DNA from: JBGNFV01 sp049645705
GTDB lineage: Bacteria; Bacteroidota; Bacteroidia; Cytophagales; Cyclobacteriaceae
Assembly: GCA_049645705.1 (NCBI GenBank)
Contig: JBARUK010000088.1
Span: 25,433 to 89,432 of the forward strand
Direction of reading: 5' to 3'
DNA: 64,000 bases
The notes below the pieces were generated by a model. The model did no database searches. It was not told the DNA's origin and saw only the letters and a list, made by a program, of their open reading frames with translations. Of this stretch, positions 46,833-55,805 are shown piece by piece. A program made the translations under genes and the position numbers. Every line of letters starts with the position of its first letter. Position 1 is the first letter of the stretch.

Positions 46833-48298
46833 ACTTTTTCTACATTTTCTTCCTGCTCTTCCAGGTTAATGATCCGGGTGAGCATGCCCTCGAATATAAA
46901 ATGGTGAAAGGGAAAAACCGAATACCAGTAAAGCCTGCCGAGCAAACCCTCTGGCCGGAAGGTGGCCGTCTGCTGCAGGCAGTTGTTTCCTTCTTTGTCT
47001 TTGCCCAGTTTCCACTCAAGCCAGGCTTCTCCCGGGAGCTTCATTTCGGCATACAGCAGCAGCCTGCCTTCCCGCTTATCGGCTACCAGCACGCGCCAGA
47101 AGTCGAGGGCATCGCCCGGCACCAGGTTGTACTGGCTTCTGCGTCCGCGTCTGAGGCCTACACCACCTACCAGCAGATCCAGCATGCCGCGAACTTTCCA
47201 CAGAAAGCCCCAGTAGTACCAGCCTGTTTCTCCACCGATGCTCCATATATTATGCAGTACCTGCTCTATCGGTTTATCAAAAGACTTGCTCCTGTCATCC
47301 TTATAGCACCCGTGGGTCGGTACCTTCACAAACTCCAGCAGGTTAATATTGATCCGGCTACTGGCCAGGGCATCTTTCCAACTGGACACCACCTCATTTT
47401 GCGATATCCGGTCAAAGGCAAGCTGCACGGCCTCTTCATAGGTAAAAAGCTCCACAGTTACGATCTGCTCAATACCTTTATTTTTTACTATTACCTCATT
47501 GCGCATGCTGTCTACCAGGCTACGGGCCAGGTTAAAAGAGGTGGAGGTGACAAAGTACAGCCACATGCTGGACAGCCGGGGGCTTAGTACCGGTACGGTA
47601 ATTATCCATCGCCTGAACTTGCGTACTTTGGCAAACCGAAGCAGCATTTCTTTGTAGGTGAGTATGTCCGGACCGCCGATATCGAATATCCTGTCAAATG
47701 CCTGCTCTTTCATGAGCACACCTTTCAGGTACTGCATCACATTTCTGACGGCAATAGGCTGGCACTTTGTTTTCAGCCAGCGAGGTGCAATCATTACGGG
47801 CAGCTTTTCTACCAGATCACGGATGATCTCAAAACTGGCACTGCCGCTTCCTATGATTATGGCAGCCCGCAGTATGGTGGAGGGCACCTTACTCCTACGC
47901 AAAATGTCCTCTACTTGCTTACGGCTCTGCAGGTGGGTGGACAGCTTATCGTCATTGACTATGCCACTCAGGTATATTATCTGCTGGCAGCTGCTATTCT
48001 CTACGCATTGCACAAAGTTGGTAGCCGATGTTTCCTCCATTTTTTTGAAGTCACGATGAGAATGGCCCATACTATGAATAAGGTAGTAGGCTACGTCTAT
48101 ATCTTTCGGAAAATCTTTCAGCGTTTCTTTCCTGAGAAAATCCCCTTCAAAATAGGTAATCTTATCCTCGATGCTCTCCTCAAGTTCGATACGCCGTTTG
48201 TCCCGGACTCCACAAATTACTTCGTGCCCCTCCTTTACCAAAAGAGGTAAAAGCCTGCGGCCTATGTAGCCATTGGCTCCGGTGATTAATATCTTCAT
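46829..48298 (-). CDS. SDR-family NAD(P)-binding protein with DUF2867 C-terminus
   Basis: ATG 48298 (MKILITGANGYIG) is preferred over an ATG 54 bases upstream that only adds an odd tail; 489 residues. Extended SDR with TGANGYIGRRL at the N-terminus and VAYYLIHSMG where the NAD-binding fold continues; the catalytic region is of the NmrA-like type. The last ~150 residues match DUF2867 (YYWGFLWKVRGMLDLLVGG, then LVPGDALDFWRV). Function unknown. Four-base overlap with the flavoprotein gene makes it part of the same operon. Confidence 0.85.
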   Translation of the reverse strand: MKILITGANGYIGRRLLPLLVKEGHEVICGVRDKRRIELEESIEDKITYFEGDFLRKETLKDFPKDIDVAYYLIHSMGHSHRDFKKMEETSATNFVQCVENSSCQQIIYLSGIVNDDKLSTHLQSRKQVEDILRRSKVPSTILRAAIIIGSGSASFEIIRDLVEKLPVMIAPRWLKTKCQPIAVRNVMQYLKGVLMKEQAFDRIFDIGGPDILTYKEMLLRFAKVRKFRRWIITVPVLSPRLSSMWLYFVTSTSFNLARSLVDSMRNEVIVKNKGIEQIVTVELFTYEEAVQLAFDRISQNEVVSSWKDALASSRININLLEFVKVPTHGCYKDDRSKSFDKPIEQVLHNIWSIGGETGWYYWGFLWKVRGMLDLLVGGVGLRRGRRSQYNLVPGDALDFWRVLVADKREGRLLLYAEMKLPGEAWLEWKLGKDKEGNNCLQQTATFRPEGLLGRLYWYSVFPFHHFIFEGMLTRIINLEEQEENVEKV

Positions 48299-48439
48299 AA
48301 ATAATTTACGATTATGTGCTCTTGCGAAGAGGGTAGCACATAATGAACTCATATTGAGTCAACAAGTTTGACCACTTCCTCCTTACGTTCCAACCATTAC
48401 CGGTAAAAGTGTGTCTGACAAAAACTATCCTGCAATACG

Positions 48440-48463
48440 AAGGATTTTCGGGGTAAAATCCTT
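48440..48463. repeat. Inverted repeat upstream of the receiver-like gene
   Basis: Perfect 9-bp arms, AAGGATTTT (48440-48448) and AAAATCCTT (48455-48463), around CGGGGT, about 94 bases before the next gene. It could be an operator or a leader hairpin; no T-run follows directly. Confidence 0.4.
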
Positions 48464-48556
48464 ATATTTTGTCTGAATAGTATATGCTTTTTCAGCTGAC
48501 CTCTGACTAACACTTTTTATATACAGATCTGAATTTTTCTTAATTGAACTTCCCGA

Positions 48557-49105
48557 ATGACGGCCACAACACGAAACCTATTCTCTCCTCCTTCAAGATT
48601 ATGCGTGATGCTCATAAGCAATAATCCGCTTGAACTGAGCAAAGTATACGAAGTTATACAGCAGGTAAAAGACCGTAAGATCAGCCTGGTTACTTCCTTT
48701 AGTATGTCTGAATCTGTAGAAAAGGCTGCCCTCTTGCGACCTGACTGCATCATAATAGACGATACGTTTGAGAAAGCCCAGATAGAGGATATGGTGAGGC
48801 GGGTTACCAGCCGGAAGCGTACCAGTCACGCCTCGTTTGCCCTTTTGAAAAGTTCAAACTATGGGCTGGTAGCAGCCAATGGTATACAGGAGTTCTTACT
48901 AAAGGACGACCTGTCTCCCGAAAAGCTGGTGCGTACTATTTTAAGTGCCATGCGGTTACGCCAGTCACAGTCTTTCCTGGTAAGAACATACCGGGTAAAC
49001 AAGCGCATGATGAAGCGCATCATCAGAGGCAGAAGAACGAGAGTGGGGCAGGCGATAGAGAATATTGCCCAGGCACTGCAGTTAAAGCAGCCTGTAGAAG
49101 CCTGA
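48557..49105 (+). CDS. Receiver-like (pseudo-receiver) protein
   Basis: A 182-residue protein whose residues about 15-135 fit the response-regulator fold: LCVMLISNN as first strand, CIIIDDTF with a candidate phospho-acceptor Asp, ASFALLKSSN and IQEFLLKDDL with the conserved Lys position. The usual acidic pair after the first strand is replaced by NN, so phosphorylation is doubtful. The C-terminal ~45 residues are strongly basic (VNKRMMKRIIRGRRTR) and may bind nucleic acid. No kinase gene adjacent. Confidence 0.7.
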   Translation: MTATTRNLFSPPSRLCVMLISNNPLELSKVYEVIQQVKDRKISLVTSFSMSESVEKAALLRPDCIIIDDTFEKAQIEDMVRRVTSRKRTSHASFALLKSSNYGLVAANGIQEFLLKDDLSPEKLVRTILSAMRLRQSQSFLVRTYRVNKRMMKRIIRGRRTRVGQAIENIAQALQLKQPVEA

Positions 49106-49132
49106 AAACTTTAGAAATACAGATTTATGGTT

Positions 49133-49164
49133 GAAGCGCCTCCCCTTCAGGAAGCGCTTCTTTT
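49133..49164 (+). terminator. Terminator after the receiver-like gene
   Basis: GAAGCGC/GCGCTTC arms (49133-49139 and 49154-49160) with TTTT after them. It lies 27 bases past the stop, overlapping nothing. Confidence 0.6.
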
Positions 49165-49168
49165 GTCT

Positions 49169-50140
49169 TTAGCAGCAGCCTCCGCCATCGTAAAACCAGG
49201 TAGACCCGGAGATGTAGATATCGTCGCGGTTCAGGCCAGCAAGTGCTCCAGCGGTCTTATCGCAAACGGACAGGGGCTGATTATAAAGCAGCGTATGGCC
49301 GTTCCCATCATCGAAGTACTCATCTGTACCAAAGTAGGTAGCTGACTTGCCGGTAAATACGCACGGCCCGTCTGCAGGCATAGGGTCTTTGATAGCACAT
49401 ACCTCTACACTCTCGATCAGGATATTCTCCTTAGTATCATAGTGAGCCGGTGAGAGTATACGATAGGGTCTTCTGGCCCGGATCTCGACTGTACCAAAAC
49501 CTGCATCGGTGATCATGTCCAGGTATTCCTGGAGCGGTAGTGAACCACTCAGACATAGCGCCCGCAGTGTTTCATCCTGCCGGAGATTGTCCGGCATGCC
49601 CTGATCACAAATAGGGTCTGAAAGTACCAGGCGTCCGTGAGGCCTCAGCACGCGATACATTTCGGCCAGTGCTTTCTTCAGGTCTTCTTTGGTAAATATA
49701 TTAAAGAGGCAGTTCTGGGCAGCTACATCTATGGTGTTGTCTTCTACGGGTAGCTGCAGTGCGGTGCCGTTCTTCAGTACGATAAAGTCTCGGCTGAACC
49801 ATTCGTTTTCCTCTTCGGCTTTAAGCATATTTTTGGCACTTGCCTCGAGCATTTCTTCCACCGGATCTATGCCAACAATGGCACCCGGCTTACGGCTGAA
49901 ATAGGCAAATTGCAGTAACTCCATACCTCCGCCGACACCTACGTAAAGCACATTGGGCTCAGCCACCAGGTCTCGGGGGTTGACCGTACTACCACACCCA
50001 TAGTTCATTTCCAGCATAATGGATGGCATGCTCAGGCCGGGCAGCTTCCAGACGGGGGTAGTGGTACAGCACAGTCCTACATCAGGCGTTATGGCTGCTT
50101 TTCGGTAAAGGTCTTCCGTAGTTTTAAGGTAGGTTTCCAT
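49169..50140 (-). CDS. arsM: Arsenosugar-type arsenite methyltransferase ArsM
   Basis: SAM-dependent enzyme methylating arsenite. ATG 50140 (METYLKTTEDLYRKAA) is chosen; 323 residues. AITPDVGLCCTTTP near the N-terminus contains a Cys pair; the SAM motif is VLYVGVGGG with GIDPVEEML; further cysteines lie at NYGCGS, AAQNCLF and SDPICDQG. The end DGGGCC gives another Cys pair. This matches ArsM of the arsenosugar pathway. The usual radical SAM partner ArsS is absent from the window. Confidence 0.75.
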   Translation of the reverse strand: METYLKTTEDLYRKAAITPDVGLCCTTTPVWKLPGLSMPSIMLEMNYGCGSTVNPRDLVAEPNVLYVGVGGGMELLQFAYFSRKPGAIVGIDPVEEMLEASAKNMLKAEEENEWFSRDFIVLKNGTALQLPVEDNTIDVAAQNCLFNIFTKEDLKKALAEMYRVLRPHGRLVLSDPICDQGMPDNLRQDETLRALCLSGSLPLQEYLDMITDAGFGTVEIRARRPYRILSPAHYDTKENILIESVEVCAIKDPMPADGPCVFTGKSATYFGTDEYFDDGNGHTLLYNQPLSVCDKTAGALAGLNRDDIYISGSTWFYDGGGCC

Positions 50141-50246
50141 GTATTTAAAAAAATGAGGGAAATGGTTATAGTTTGCTGATAGGGCAAATGTAAAAATAAA
50201 CAGCAAACTGAATCAGCAGGAAGGCGACAGATACAAGGAAAAAAGA

Positions 50247-51500
50247 CTACAGCAGACGCCGGAGCCGAAATTTGACCTTGTACCGGCTACCGTCTTCTCT
50301 TTCCAGTTCCATTTTGATCTTTTTGCCGGGCTTACGCGTGATGATCTCTATTATACCGCGAAGCTCGTATGTATCGGCCGAGCGGCTGTTTAGCCTCAGG
50401 ATACGGTCACCCGCGGTTAATCCCGCTTCGTCTGCAGGTGTATTGTCTAGTACTTCAGATACATAAAACTCATTCAGGTCGGCACCGTCTGCCATGATGT
50501 CGAAACCGGCCATATTGAACTCAAAAGGATCCCGAAACTTTTTGTTTTTGCGCAGGTACATCTTCTGCCCCTGGTAGTCCATAATTACGGTAAACCGGCT
50601 GAGTATCTCGCCCCCTATAGTTCCTTCCCGGTCACGAAACAGTACGATCTCCGACTCGGCCATGGGTTCGGGAAATGAGGCAATAGGTGCCGTTACGGAA
50701 AACCCACTCCACTGCAGTTCTTCTATCCGTCCTACCTTACCAAATAGCTGTCCTCCCAGCCCCTGCCCTATCAGTCGTGCCACATTGTTTTCAGGTACAT
50801 TCACTGACTTTGCAGAGTCCTTCTTGACCATCATAGAAAGGCTGGCACCCGTATCTATCAGAAAGCGCTGGTCTGCAATGGCCGTATCGGCTGTTACAAG
50901 GGTGGCGGTAACGAGGGGTTTATAGCCGTTGAGGTCTATATCAATTTCTGTGAACTTACGCGGTGGAGTAAATTTCTGAGGATCGTACAGGGTGAGCTCC
51001 CGGTTCTGATAGTCGATCTTGACTACGAAGCGCCTGAATAATTCGAACCCGATGATACCGTGTACTACGGCCCCGAGGTTTTTTCTTAGCTGCAGATAGT
51101 CTTCTTCCAATACAAGAAAAGCATGCCCTGTACCTACCACACCCGGCATGGATACGGTCAGATCATGGGCTACATAAGCTTCTACCCGGGAGTTTTTGCC
51201 CAGACCGGCAATGGTCATCTTCCTGGTATAATCGATGTTGAGCAGGTCCGAGTAGGCTTTGTCTGTAAGGATAGTGGTCCGTACACCGGTATCTACTATG
51301 AACTTCAGCGGGATCTGATTATTAAGAAGGACAGGTACTACTATAAGGTTATTGTACATCTCAAAGGGAAGAGTGATCTTCTTCCGGGGAGTGACAAACC
51401 GCAGTCCATGCTGCGGGTATGCCTGACTAAAGCACAACAGCATACAAAAGGCCAGTATGGCCCCTCGCCAATAGCGATATATGCTCTTGTTTTCAGTCAT
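50247..51500 (-). CDS. Exported retropepsin-like aspartic protease with PDZ domain
   Basis: A 417-residue exported protein. Signal peptide 1-30. Two retropepsin-like domains: FIVDTGVRTT (catalytic D70) and FLIDTGASLS (Asp near 216), each with an Ile-Gly flap-like GIIGFELF / TIGGEILSRF. Both Asp-Thr-Gly triads are intact, so one chain may form the bilobal site that viral proteases make by dimerising. Residues about 345-417 are a PDZ domain (VSEVLDNTPADEAGL, GDRIL). Target unknown. Confidence 0.85.
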   Translation of the reverse strand: MTENKSIYRYWRGAILAFCMLLCFSQAYPQHGLRFVTPRKKITLPFEMYNNLIVVPVLLNNQIPLKFIVDTGVRTTILTDKAYSDLLNIDYTRKMTIAGLGKNSRVEAYVAHDLTVSMPGVVGTGHAFLVLEEDYLQLRKNLGAVVHGIIGFELFRRFVVKIDYQNRELTLYDPQKFTPPRKFTEIDIDLNGYKPLVTATLVTADTAIADQRFLIDTGASLSMMVKKDSAKSVNVPENNVARLIGQGLGGQLFGKVGRIEELQWSGFSVTAPIASFPEPMAESEIVLFRDREGTIGGEILSRFTVIMDYQGQKMYLRKNKKFRDPFEFNMAGFDIMADGADLNEFYVSEVLDNTPADEAGLTAGDRILRLNSRSADTYELRGIIEIITRKPGKKIKMELEREDGSRYKVKFRLRRLL

Positions 51501-51581
51501 ATGAGGGTAACGTACGTAAACAAAAAATCATCCACTCTATGAGGAAGACATCCTCATAGTGACTGACCCTACCGGCAGACT

Positions 51582-53465
51582 TTATTTATTCAGCCCGTCC
51601 AGCCTGTTCCTTTTGCCTGGGTAAAAGGGCAGTAGTGACACAATGATCGTAAGAAAAAGGCAGCCTCCTACGGAGAGTACCCATATCCACCAGGGTACTC
51701 CGGGCTGTCTGTGCGATGCGGTAGTATCGAAGTATACAGCCATGAGCCAGTACTGTATAGCTGCATATGCCAGGGGCAGCATAATTAATATGGCCATGGA
51801 GGTCATATAAATATACCTTTTTCCGGCAAGTAAAACCAGTTCATGCCGGGTGGCCCCGAGCATTTGCCTGAATAGCAGAGAAAATGAATGATGCTGCCGG
51901 TCGAAAACATTGAGTCCCAGCAGACCCCACACACAGATAATAGCCCAGGCTGCTGCCATTGACATCAATACTCCCGAAATATTGGTGCGCAATGCATATT
52001 GCCCGTCTTTATTCTCATCTGCCCATACTTTTTGGCCATCGTACTTTAGTTTCAGGCCCGGAATAGCAGAGGGCGTTTCTAAAGCGCTGTGCACAGGAGG
52101 TGAGTCCTTACTATGTGTAGGGAAGATCCCTTCCTGACTGGAAAATGAGGCCGTGCTGGCATAGCGTGAAGATACCGCTGTACTCCCCTGCTCGCGAAGT
52201 GAGATAAGCGCCAGAAAGATCAGGAGCCAAAGTATGCCTACCTGGCTGGCAGTCCACCATATACGCAAGTTTTTGTAGCATGGTATATTGCCGGAGACAC
52301 GCCCGGCAGCCTGTACTGCCCTTGTGCCTGTAAGCTGCACTGATGGGATAATAATGGCCCCGATAAAGGCCGTGACTGTGACCAGTAATATAGCACCCCA
52401 CTCATAGGCTACCCACTCGCCCCGCAGGGTAAGGGCCTTTCCGGTAAGACTGTTGAAGTAAGGCAACAGGTATTCGGTAAGGATAAGCCCGGCAAACACG
52501 GCCAATACGATGAGCAGAAAGCTCTCGGCTACAAACTGGCCGGTAACCTGTGACTGTGACGCACCCAGTATTTTTCTGATGCCTGTTTCCCGCAGGCGAC
52601 AGTGATTTTGTACAGTCGCCATCGCCGTGTAGTTACCCATTACCAATACGAGAACCATAAATGCTACGATGAGAACGAAGTGCAGAGGCAGTCCCTGCCA
52701 GATACTTTCGGGGTTGCCTATGATCTTTTTTCTGCCATACATCTGCTCAAAGGGCAACAGGTGTACGGAAGAGGTAAAGCCCATTTTATCCAGCCAGGCA
52801 AAACTATCACTGAGTGGTTTACGAAAAGCGCTACCCGGCTTAGGCTGAGATCTCGTCGGATACTTCAGAAATGTGTAGAAATATGCATTCTGCTGAGGGC
52901 CGGAAAGAGGTGAAGCAAGTATGTCGAAGAAAATAACCGTGTTGGCCGGTATGGTTTCGGCTACGGCGGCTATGGTATACGATCTGCCCCCGGCACTTAG
53001 CCTACGACCGGTGTATGGCCCGCTACCCAGTACTTTTCTTGCATATGCTTCCGATACGATGATCGAGCCTGGTTGGCTCCACACTGTTTCCGGTTTGCCT
53101 TCGGTAAAGGTCAGTGCAAAAAAATGCTGTAGGGGCTGTTCGGCCGTCAGGGTAGTCACTTCGTCCCGGCCTTTATCTACCGAAAAGCGCAGCACACTCG
53201 CTTTATCCGTATCGAGAAATGGGGACAGGTCCAGAGAGGTCTGGCCGAAAAGGTATGTTTGCCGGTTTAGGCTGACCTCGTATACTGCCTGGTATACATT
53301 GCCATTGGTCTGAGTACTGCGGTTGTAAAACGCATCGTCCAGTACATATAGAAGAAGCACCAGGCTCACGGTTATACCTACAGTAAGTCCTGCTGCATTT
53401 ACCAGCGAGTAGCCACGGTGGTGCTTAAGATAGCGCCATGCGATAACCAGGTACTGCTTTATCAT
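51582..53465 (-). CDS. FtsX-like ABC transporter permease
   Basis: A 627-residue MacB/FtsX-type permease. An N-terminal helix (LVNAAGLTVGITVSLVLLLYVL) is followed by a large periplasmic domain (about 50-240) and three helices with the FtsX signature RLRETGIRKILGASQSQV. A second, reduced set of helices with FRQMLGATRHELVLL ends the protein. Shorter than the usual ~780-800 residues of Bacteroidota paralogues because the second periplasmic part is small. No ATPase gene adjacent. Confidence 0.85.
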   Translation of the reverse strand: MIKQYLVIAWRYLKHHRGYSLVNAAGLTVGITVSLVLLLYVLDDAFYNRSTQTNGNVYQAVYEVSLNRQTYLFGQTSLDLSPFLDTDKASVLRFSVDKGRDEVTTLTAEQPLQHFFALTFTEGKPETVWSQPGSIIVSEAYARKVLGSGPYTGRRLSAGGRSYTIAAVAETIPANTVIFFDILASPLSGPQQNAYFYTFLKYPTRSQPKPGSAFRKPLSDSFAWLDKMGFTSSVHLLPFEQMYGRKKIIGNPESIWQGLPLHFVLIVAFMVLVLVMGNYTAMATVQNHCRLRETGIRKILGASQSQVTGQFVAESFLLIVLAVFAGLILTEYLLPYFNSLTGKALTLRGEWVAYEWGAILLVTVTAFIGAIIIPSVQLTGTRAVQAAGRVSGNIPCYKNLRIWWTASQVGILWLLIFLALISLREQGSTAVSSRYASTASFSSQEGIFPTHSKDSPPVHSALETPSAIPGLKLKYDGQKVWADENKDGQYALRTNISGVLMSMAAAWAIICVWGLLGLNVFDRQHHSFSLLFRQMLGATRHELVLLAGKRYIYMTSMAILIMLPLAYAAIQYWLMAVYFDTTASHRQPGVPWWIWVLSVGGCLFLTIIVSLLPFYPGKRNRLDGLNK

Positions 53466-53788
53466 ATAATAGTCCCGGCAAATCCTGTACCGCTCTAAAA
53501 ACCCGCCCTAATTCAACATAAACGGCATCCTGGTAAACAGAAAGTGTTCGAAACCCGGACAATACCGGACACTTATCAATGGGTATAAAAAAAGCCCGCC
53601 GTGTGGGGCGGGCCTTATATTATTCGCCAGCTTTATTTAATGAGCGTAGCAACCTTTCCAGTCATTAAAGCACACAGATCTTTTGTTGCAGATAGATCCT
53701 GACCCAACTATAACTTTCACATTTCCTGGCGTACAAGGAATATTCGTATTTACTTTCTTAAATCTTTAACTGACCAAGGGATCTTTCC
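53466..53788. other. Interval with terminator and possible Cys-rich peptide
   Basis: No standard gene. The minus strand has an open frame ending at 53637 whose only plausible start is GTG at 53720 (27 residues, with SICNKRSVCF and GCYAH: three Cys), with AGGA just upstream. The terminator at 53587-53613 follows it. It may be a tiny peptide gene or a fragment. Confidence 0.3.
53587..53613 (-). terminator. Intrinsic terminator, minus strand
   Basis: GCCCGCC/GGCGGGC arms (53594-53600, 53607-53613) with seven T on the minus strand. It probably ends the SDR-oxyR transcript or the small peptide frame. Confidence 0.7.
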
Positions 53789-54727
53789 TTACTTCCAGCT
53801 AATTGTCTGTGTGTTAGCGGCATTTTGCCTTATGGCGGGAGGCAAGCTTTCGATGATCTCCTGTCGCAGTACTTCTACCAGTTTTCGTTTCAGAAAACTA
53901 CGGTGCATGACCAGGCTCACCTCGCGTACAGGTTTTGGCTCGGTAAAGGGGCGCAGCTTGGTCTTTGCCTCGTCATTCATTTCCATGGTGGCCAGCTCGG
54001 GCAGCAGGGTGAGGCCATTCTGCCTGTCTACTATCTTTCTTAGCGCTTCAAGTGACCCGCTTTGGTACTTAAAGTTACCGTGGGCCCCGGCCCCCTGGTG
54101 TCCGCAGATATTCAGTACCTGCTCACGAAAGCAGTGCCCTTCGGTCAGCAGCCATATATCATCGGCATCCAGTGTCTCGGCTTGTATCGCTTTCTGGCCA
54201 AATGCGGGGTGCCGCGGCGAGAGATAGGCATAAAACTCTTCGTAAAAGATAGGCTGCTCTATGACACCCGCATCGCCTGACGGGGTGACCATGAGCCCTA
54301 TATCCAACTGGTCCTGCTTCAGGCGTATCAGTATCTGCTCGGTAAGCAGCTCTTCTACCTGTATACGTACCTTGGGGTACTTCTCAATGAAGCTGACAAT
54401 GAACAGTGGCAGAAGGTAAGGGGCCAGTGTGGGTATGATCCCCAGCCGTAACTCGCCAGCTACTTCCTTCTTCTCATCTTCTATGATCTCTTTTATCTTT
54501 CGTGACTCGCTTACTATCTGCCGCGCTTGCACTATTACCCTGCGGCCGATATCGGTAGGCACCACGGGTTGCCTGCTACGGTCGAATATTGTCACGCCCA
54601 GCTCCTGCTCCAGCTTTTGTATTTGCATACTCAGCGTAGGCTGGGTCACAAATGACGCTTCGGCTGCACGGGCAAAGTGCCGGTGGGTGTCTACGGCTAT
54701 GATATATTCGAGTTGGGTAATGGTCAT
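53789..54727 (-). CDS. oxyR: OxyR-type LysR regulator
   Basis: Peroxide-sensing transcription factor. 312 residues: LysR winged helix-turn-helix (1-60, ARAAEASFVTQPTLSMQIQKLE) and a substrate/sensor domain. The two redox cysteines of OxyR are present at exactly the E. coli positions, C199 and C208, in EGHCFREQVLNICG. It likely activates peroxide defence genes. Follows the SDR gene by three bases, so both are probably one transcript. Target genes such as dps are elsewhere in the window. Confidence 0.9.
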   Translation of the reverse strand: MTITQLEYIIAVDTHRHFARAAEASFVTQPTLSMQIQKLEQELGVTIFDRSRQPVVPTDIGRRVIVQARQIVSESRKIKEIIEDEKKEVAGELRLGIIPTLAPYLLPLFIVSFIEKYPKVRIQVEELLTEQILIRLKQDQLDIGLMVTPSGDAGVIEQPIFYEEFYAYLSPRHPAFGQKAIQAETLDADDIWLLTEGHCFREQVLNICGHQGAGAHGNFKYQSGSLEALRKIVDRQNGLTLLPELATMEMNDEAKTKLRPFTEPKPVREVSLVMHRSFLKRKLVEVLRQEIIESLPPAIRQNAANTQTISWK

Positions 54728-54730
54728 CTT

Positions 54731-55489
54731 CTAGTGAACGTAACTCCCTGCATTCACATCGATAGTGGTACCTGTACTATGGTCTGCCATACCGGAGAGC
54801 AGCAGGGTTATCATTGGGGCCAGGTCATGGGGCTCTGTAAGCTTATTCAGCGCAATATCGTTGAGTGCAAAATCCTCACCATACTGGTCTATAAAGTCCT
54901 GGGCCATATCTGTCCTGGTAAACCCGGGGGCTACGACAAATGCTTTGATATTTTGCTTACCGTAGCCACGGGCTATACTACGGGTCAGGGCCACCACGGC
55001 TCCTTTGCTGGACGCATAGGCCATGTAGTCGGTAGTATCTCCGCGAAAGGCGGCCCGGCTGCTGATGTTTACTATACGGCCGCCGCCGCTGGTGAGGAAA
55101 TGCTGCAGGCTGCTTTTACATATCATGGCCAGGGAGTCTACATTTACCCTGTGGGTACGCTGCCATTCTTCCAGGAAGGTTTCGTCATCCTGGTTTATAG
55201 ATGATGACATGGCTATGCCGGCGTTATTGACTATACCGGTTAGTTTTCCAAAATGATCTATGGTTTGGCTGACAAGGCTGGCGGCGGAAGATGGCTCTGA
55301 CAGATCGCACTGTACGGCCCAGGCTTTAGAGCCCAGTTCTGATGCGAGCTCGTCTGCGATCTGGCGGCTGCTGTTATAGTGTAGGGCTACGGAAGCGCCC
55401 GATTGGATAAGTTGTGTGGCTATGGCTTTACCGATACCGCGTGATGCACCGGTAACGAGTATTACCTGGTCCGAAAGGTCAATATGCAT
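54731..55489 (-). CDS. SDR-family oxidoreductase (FabG-like)
   Basis: A 252-residue classical short-chain dehydrogenase. TGASRGIG (13-20) binds the cofactor, NNAG is at 88-91, the catalytic Ser is in VNISSRA (about 143), and YASSK gives Y158 and K162. Substrate unknown; sequence resembles 3-oxoacyl-ACP reductases. Upstream partner of the OxyR-type gene. Confidence 0.85.
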   Translation of the reverse strand: MHIDLSDQVILVTGASRGIGKAIATQLIQSGASVALHYNSSRQIADELASELGSKAWAVQCDLSEPSSAASLVSQTIDHFGKLTGIVNNAGIAMSSSINQDDETFLEEWQRTHRVNVDSLAMICKSSLQHFLTSGGGRIVNISSRAAFRGDTTDYMAYASSKGAVVALTRSIARGYGKQNIKAFVVAPGFTRTDMAQDFIDQYGEDFALNDIALNKLTEPHDLAPMITLLLSGMADHSTGTTIDVNAGSYVH

Positions 55490-55513
55490 TGGCTGTTTTT
55501 GACCGGAAGATAG

Positions 55514-55702
55514 TTATACTTCTTCCTCACAGCAAATTGCATCGAACCATAATACATCGATGCCCTCGATCTCAAGCCGGATGCTCACCGGATGATTACA
55601 ATAGTGGCAGTCTTCTGTATAGTTCTGCTTTCTCAGCTCCGGGTCTACCAGAGATGAAACCTTAGTCATACAGTTAGGGCAGGTAAAAAAATGCTCTATC
55701 AT
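55514..55702 (-). CDS. CPXCG-type cysteine-rich small protein
   Basis: A 62-residue zinc-binding protein: CPNC (C8, C11) and CHYC (C32, C35) form a zinc ribbon, with a terminal CC (57-58). Matches the CPXCG motif family of bacteria; function unknown. Lies 24 bases upstream of the SDR gene and may share its transcript. Confidence 0.8.
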   Translation of the reverse strand: MIEHFFTCPNCMTKVSSLVDPELRKQNYTEDCHYCNHPVSIRLEIEGIDVLWFDAICCEEEV

Positions 55703-55784
55703 AGCTCTCAGATTTAATATACAACGACCCGGGGCTAATAGGGTTTGTAAATTACTTATATATTACAAAATAGTAAAAAAACAT

Positions 55785-55805
55785 GGCACTGTTAAGCACA
55801 GTGCC
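55785..55805 (-). terminator. Intrinsic terminator, minus strand
   Basis: Perfect 8-bp stem GGCACTGT/ACAGTGCC with a five-base loop. On the minus strand a run of seven T follows four bases later. Confidence 0.75.

Noticed and set aside
53541..53580. GTTCGAAACCC resembling a tRNA T-arm
   Set aside because: No acceptor stem, anticodon arm or D-arm could be built around it.
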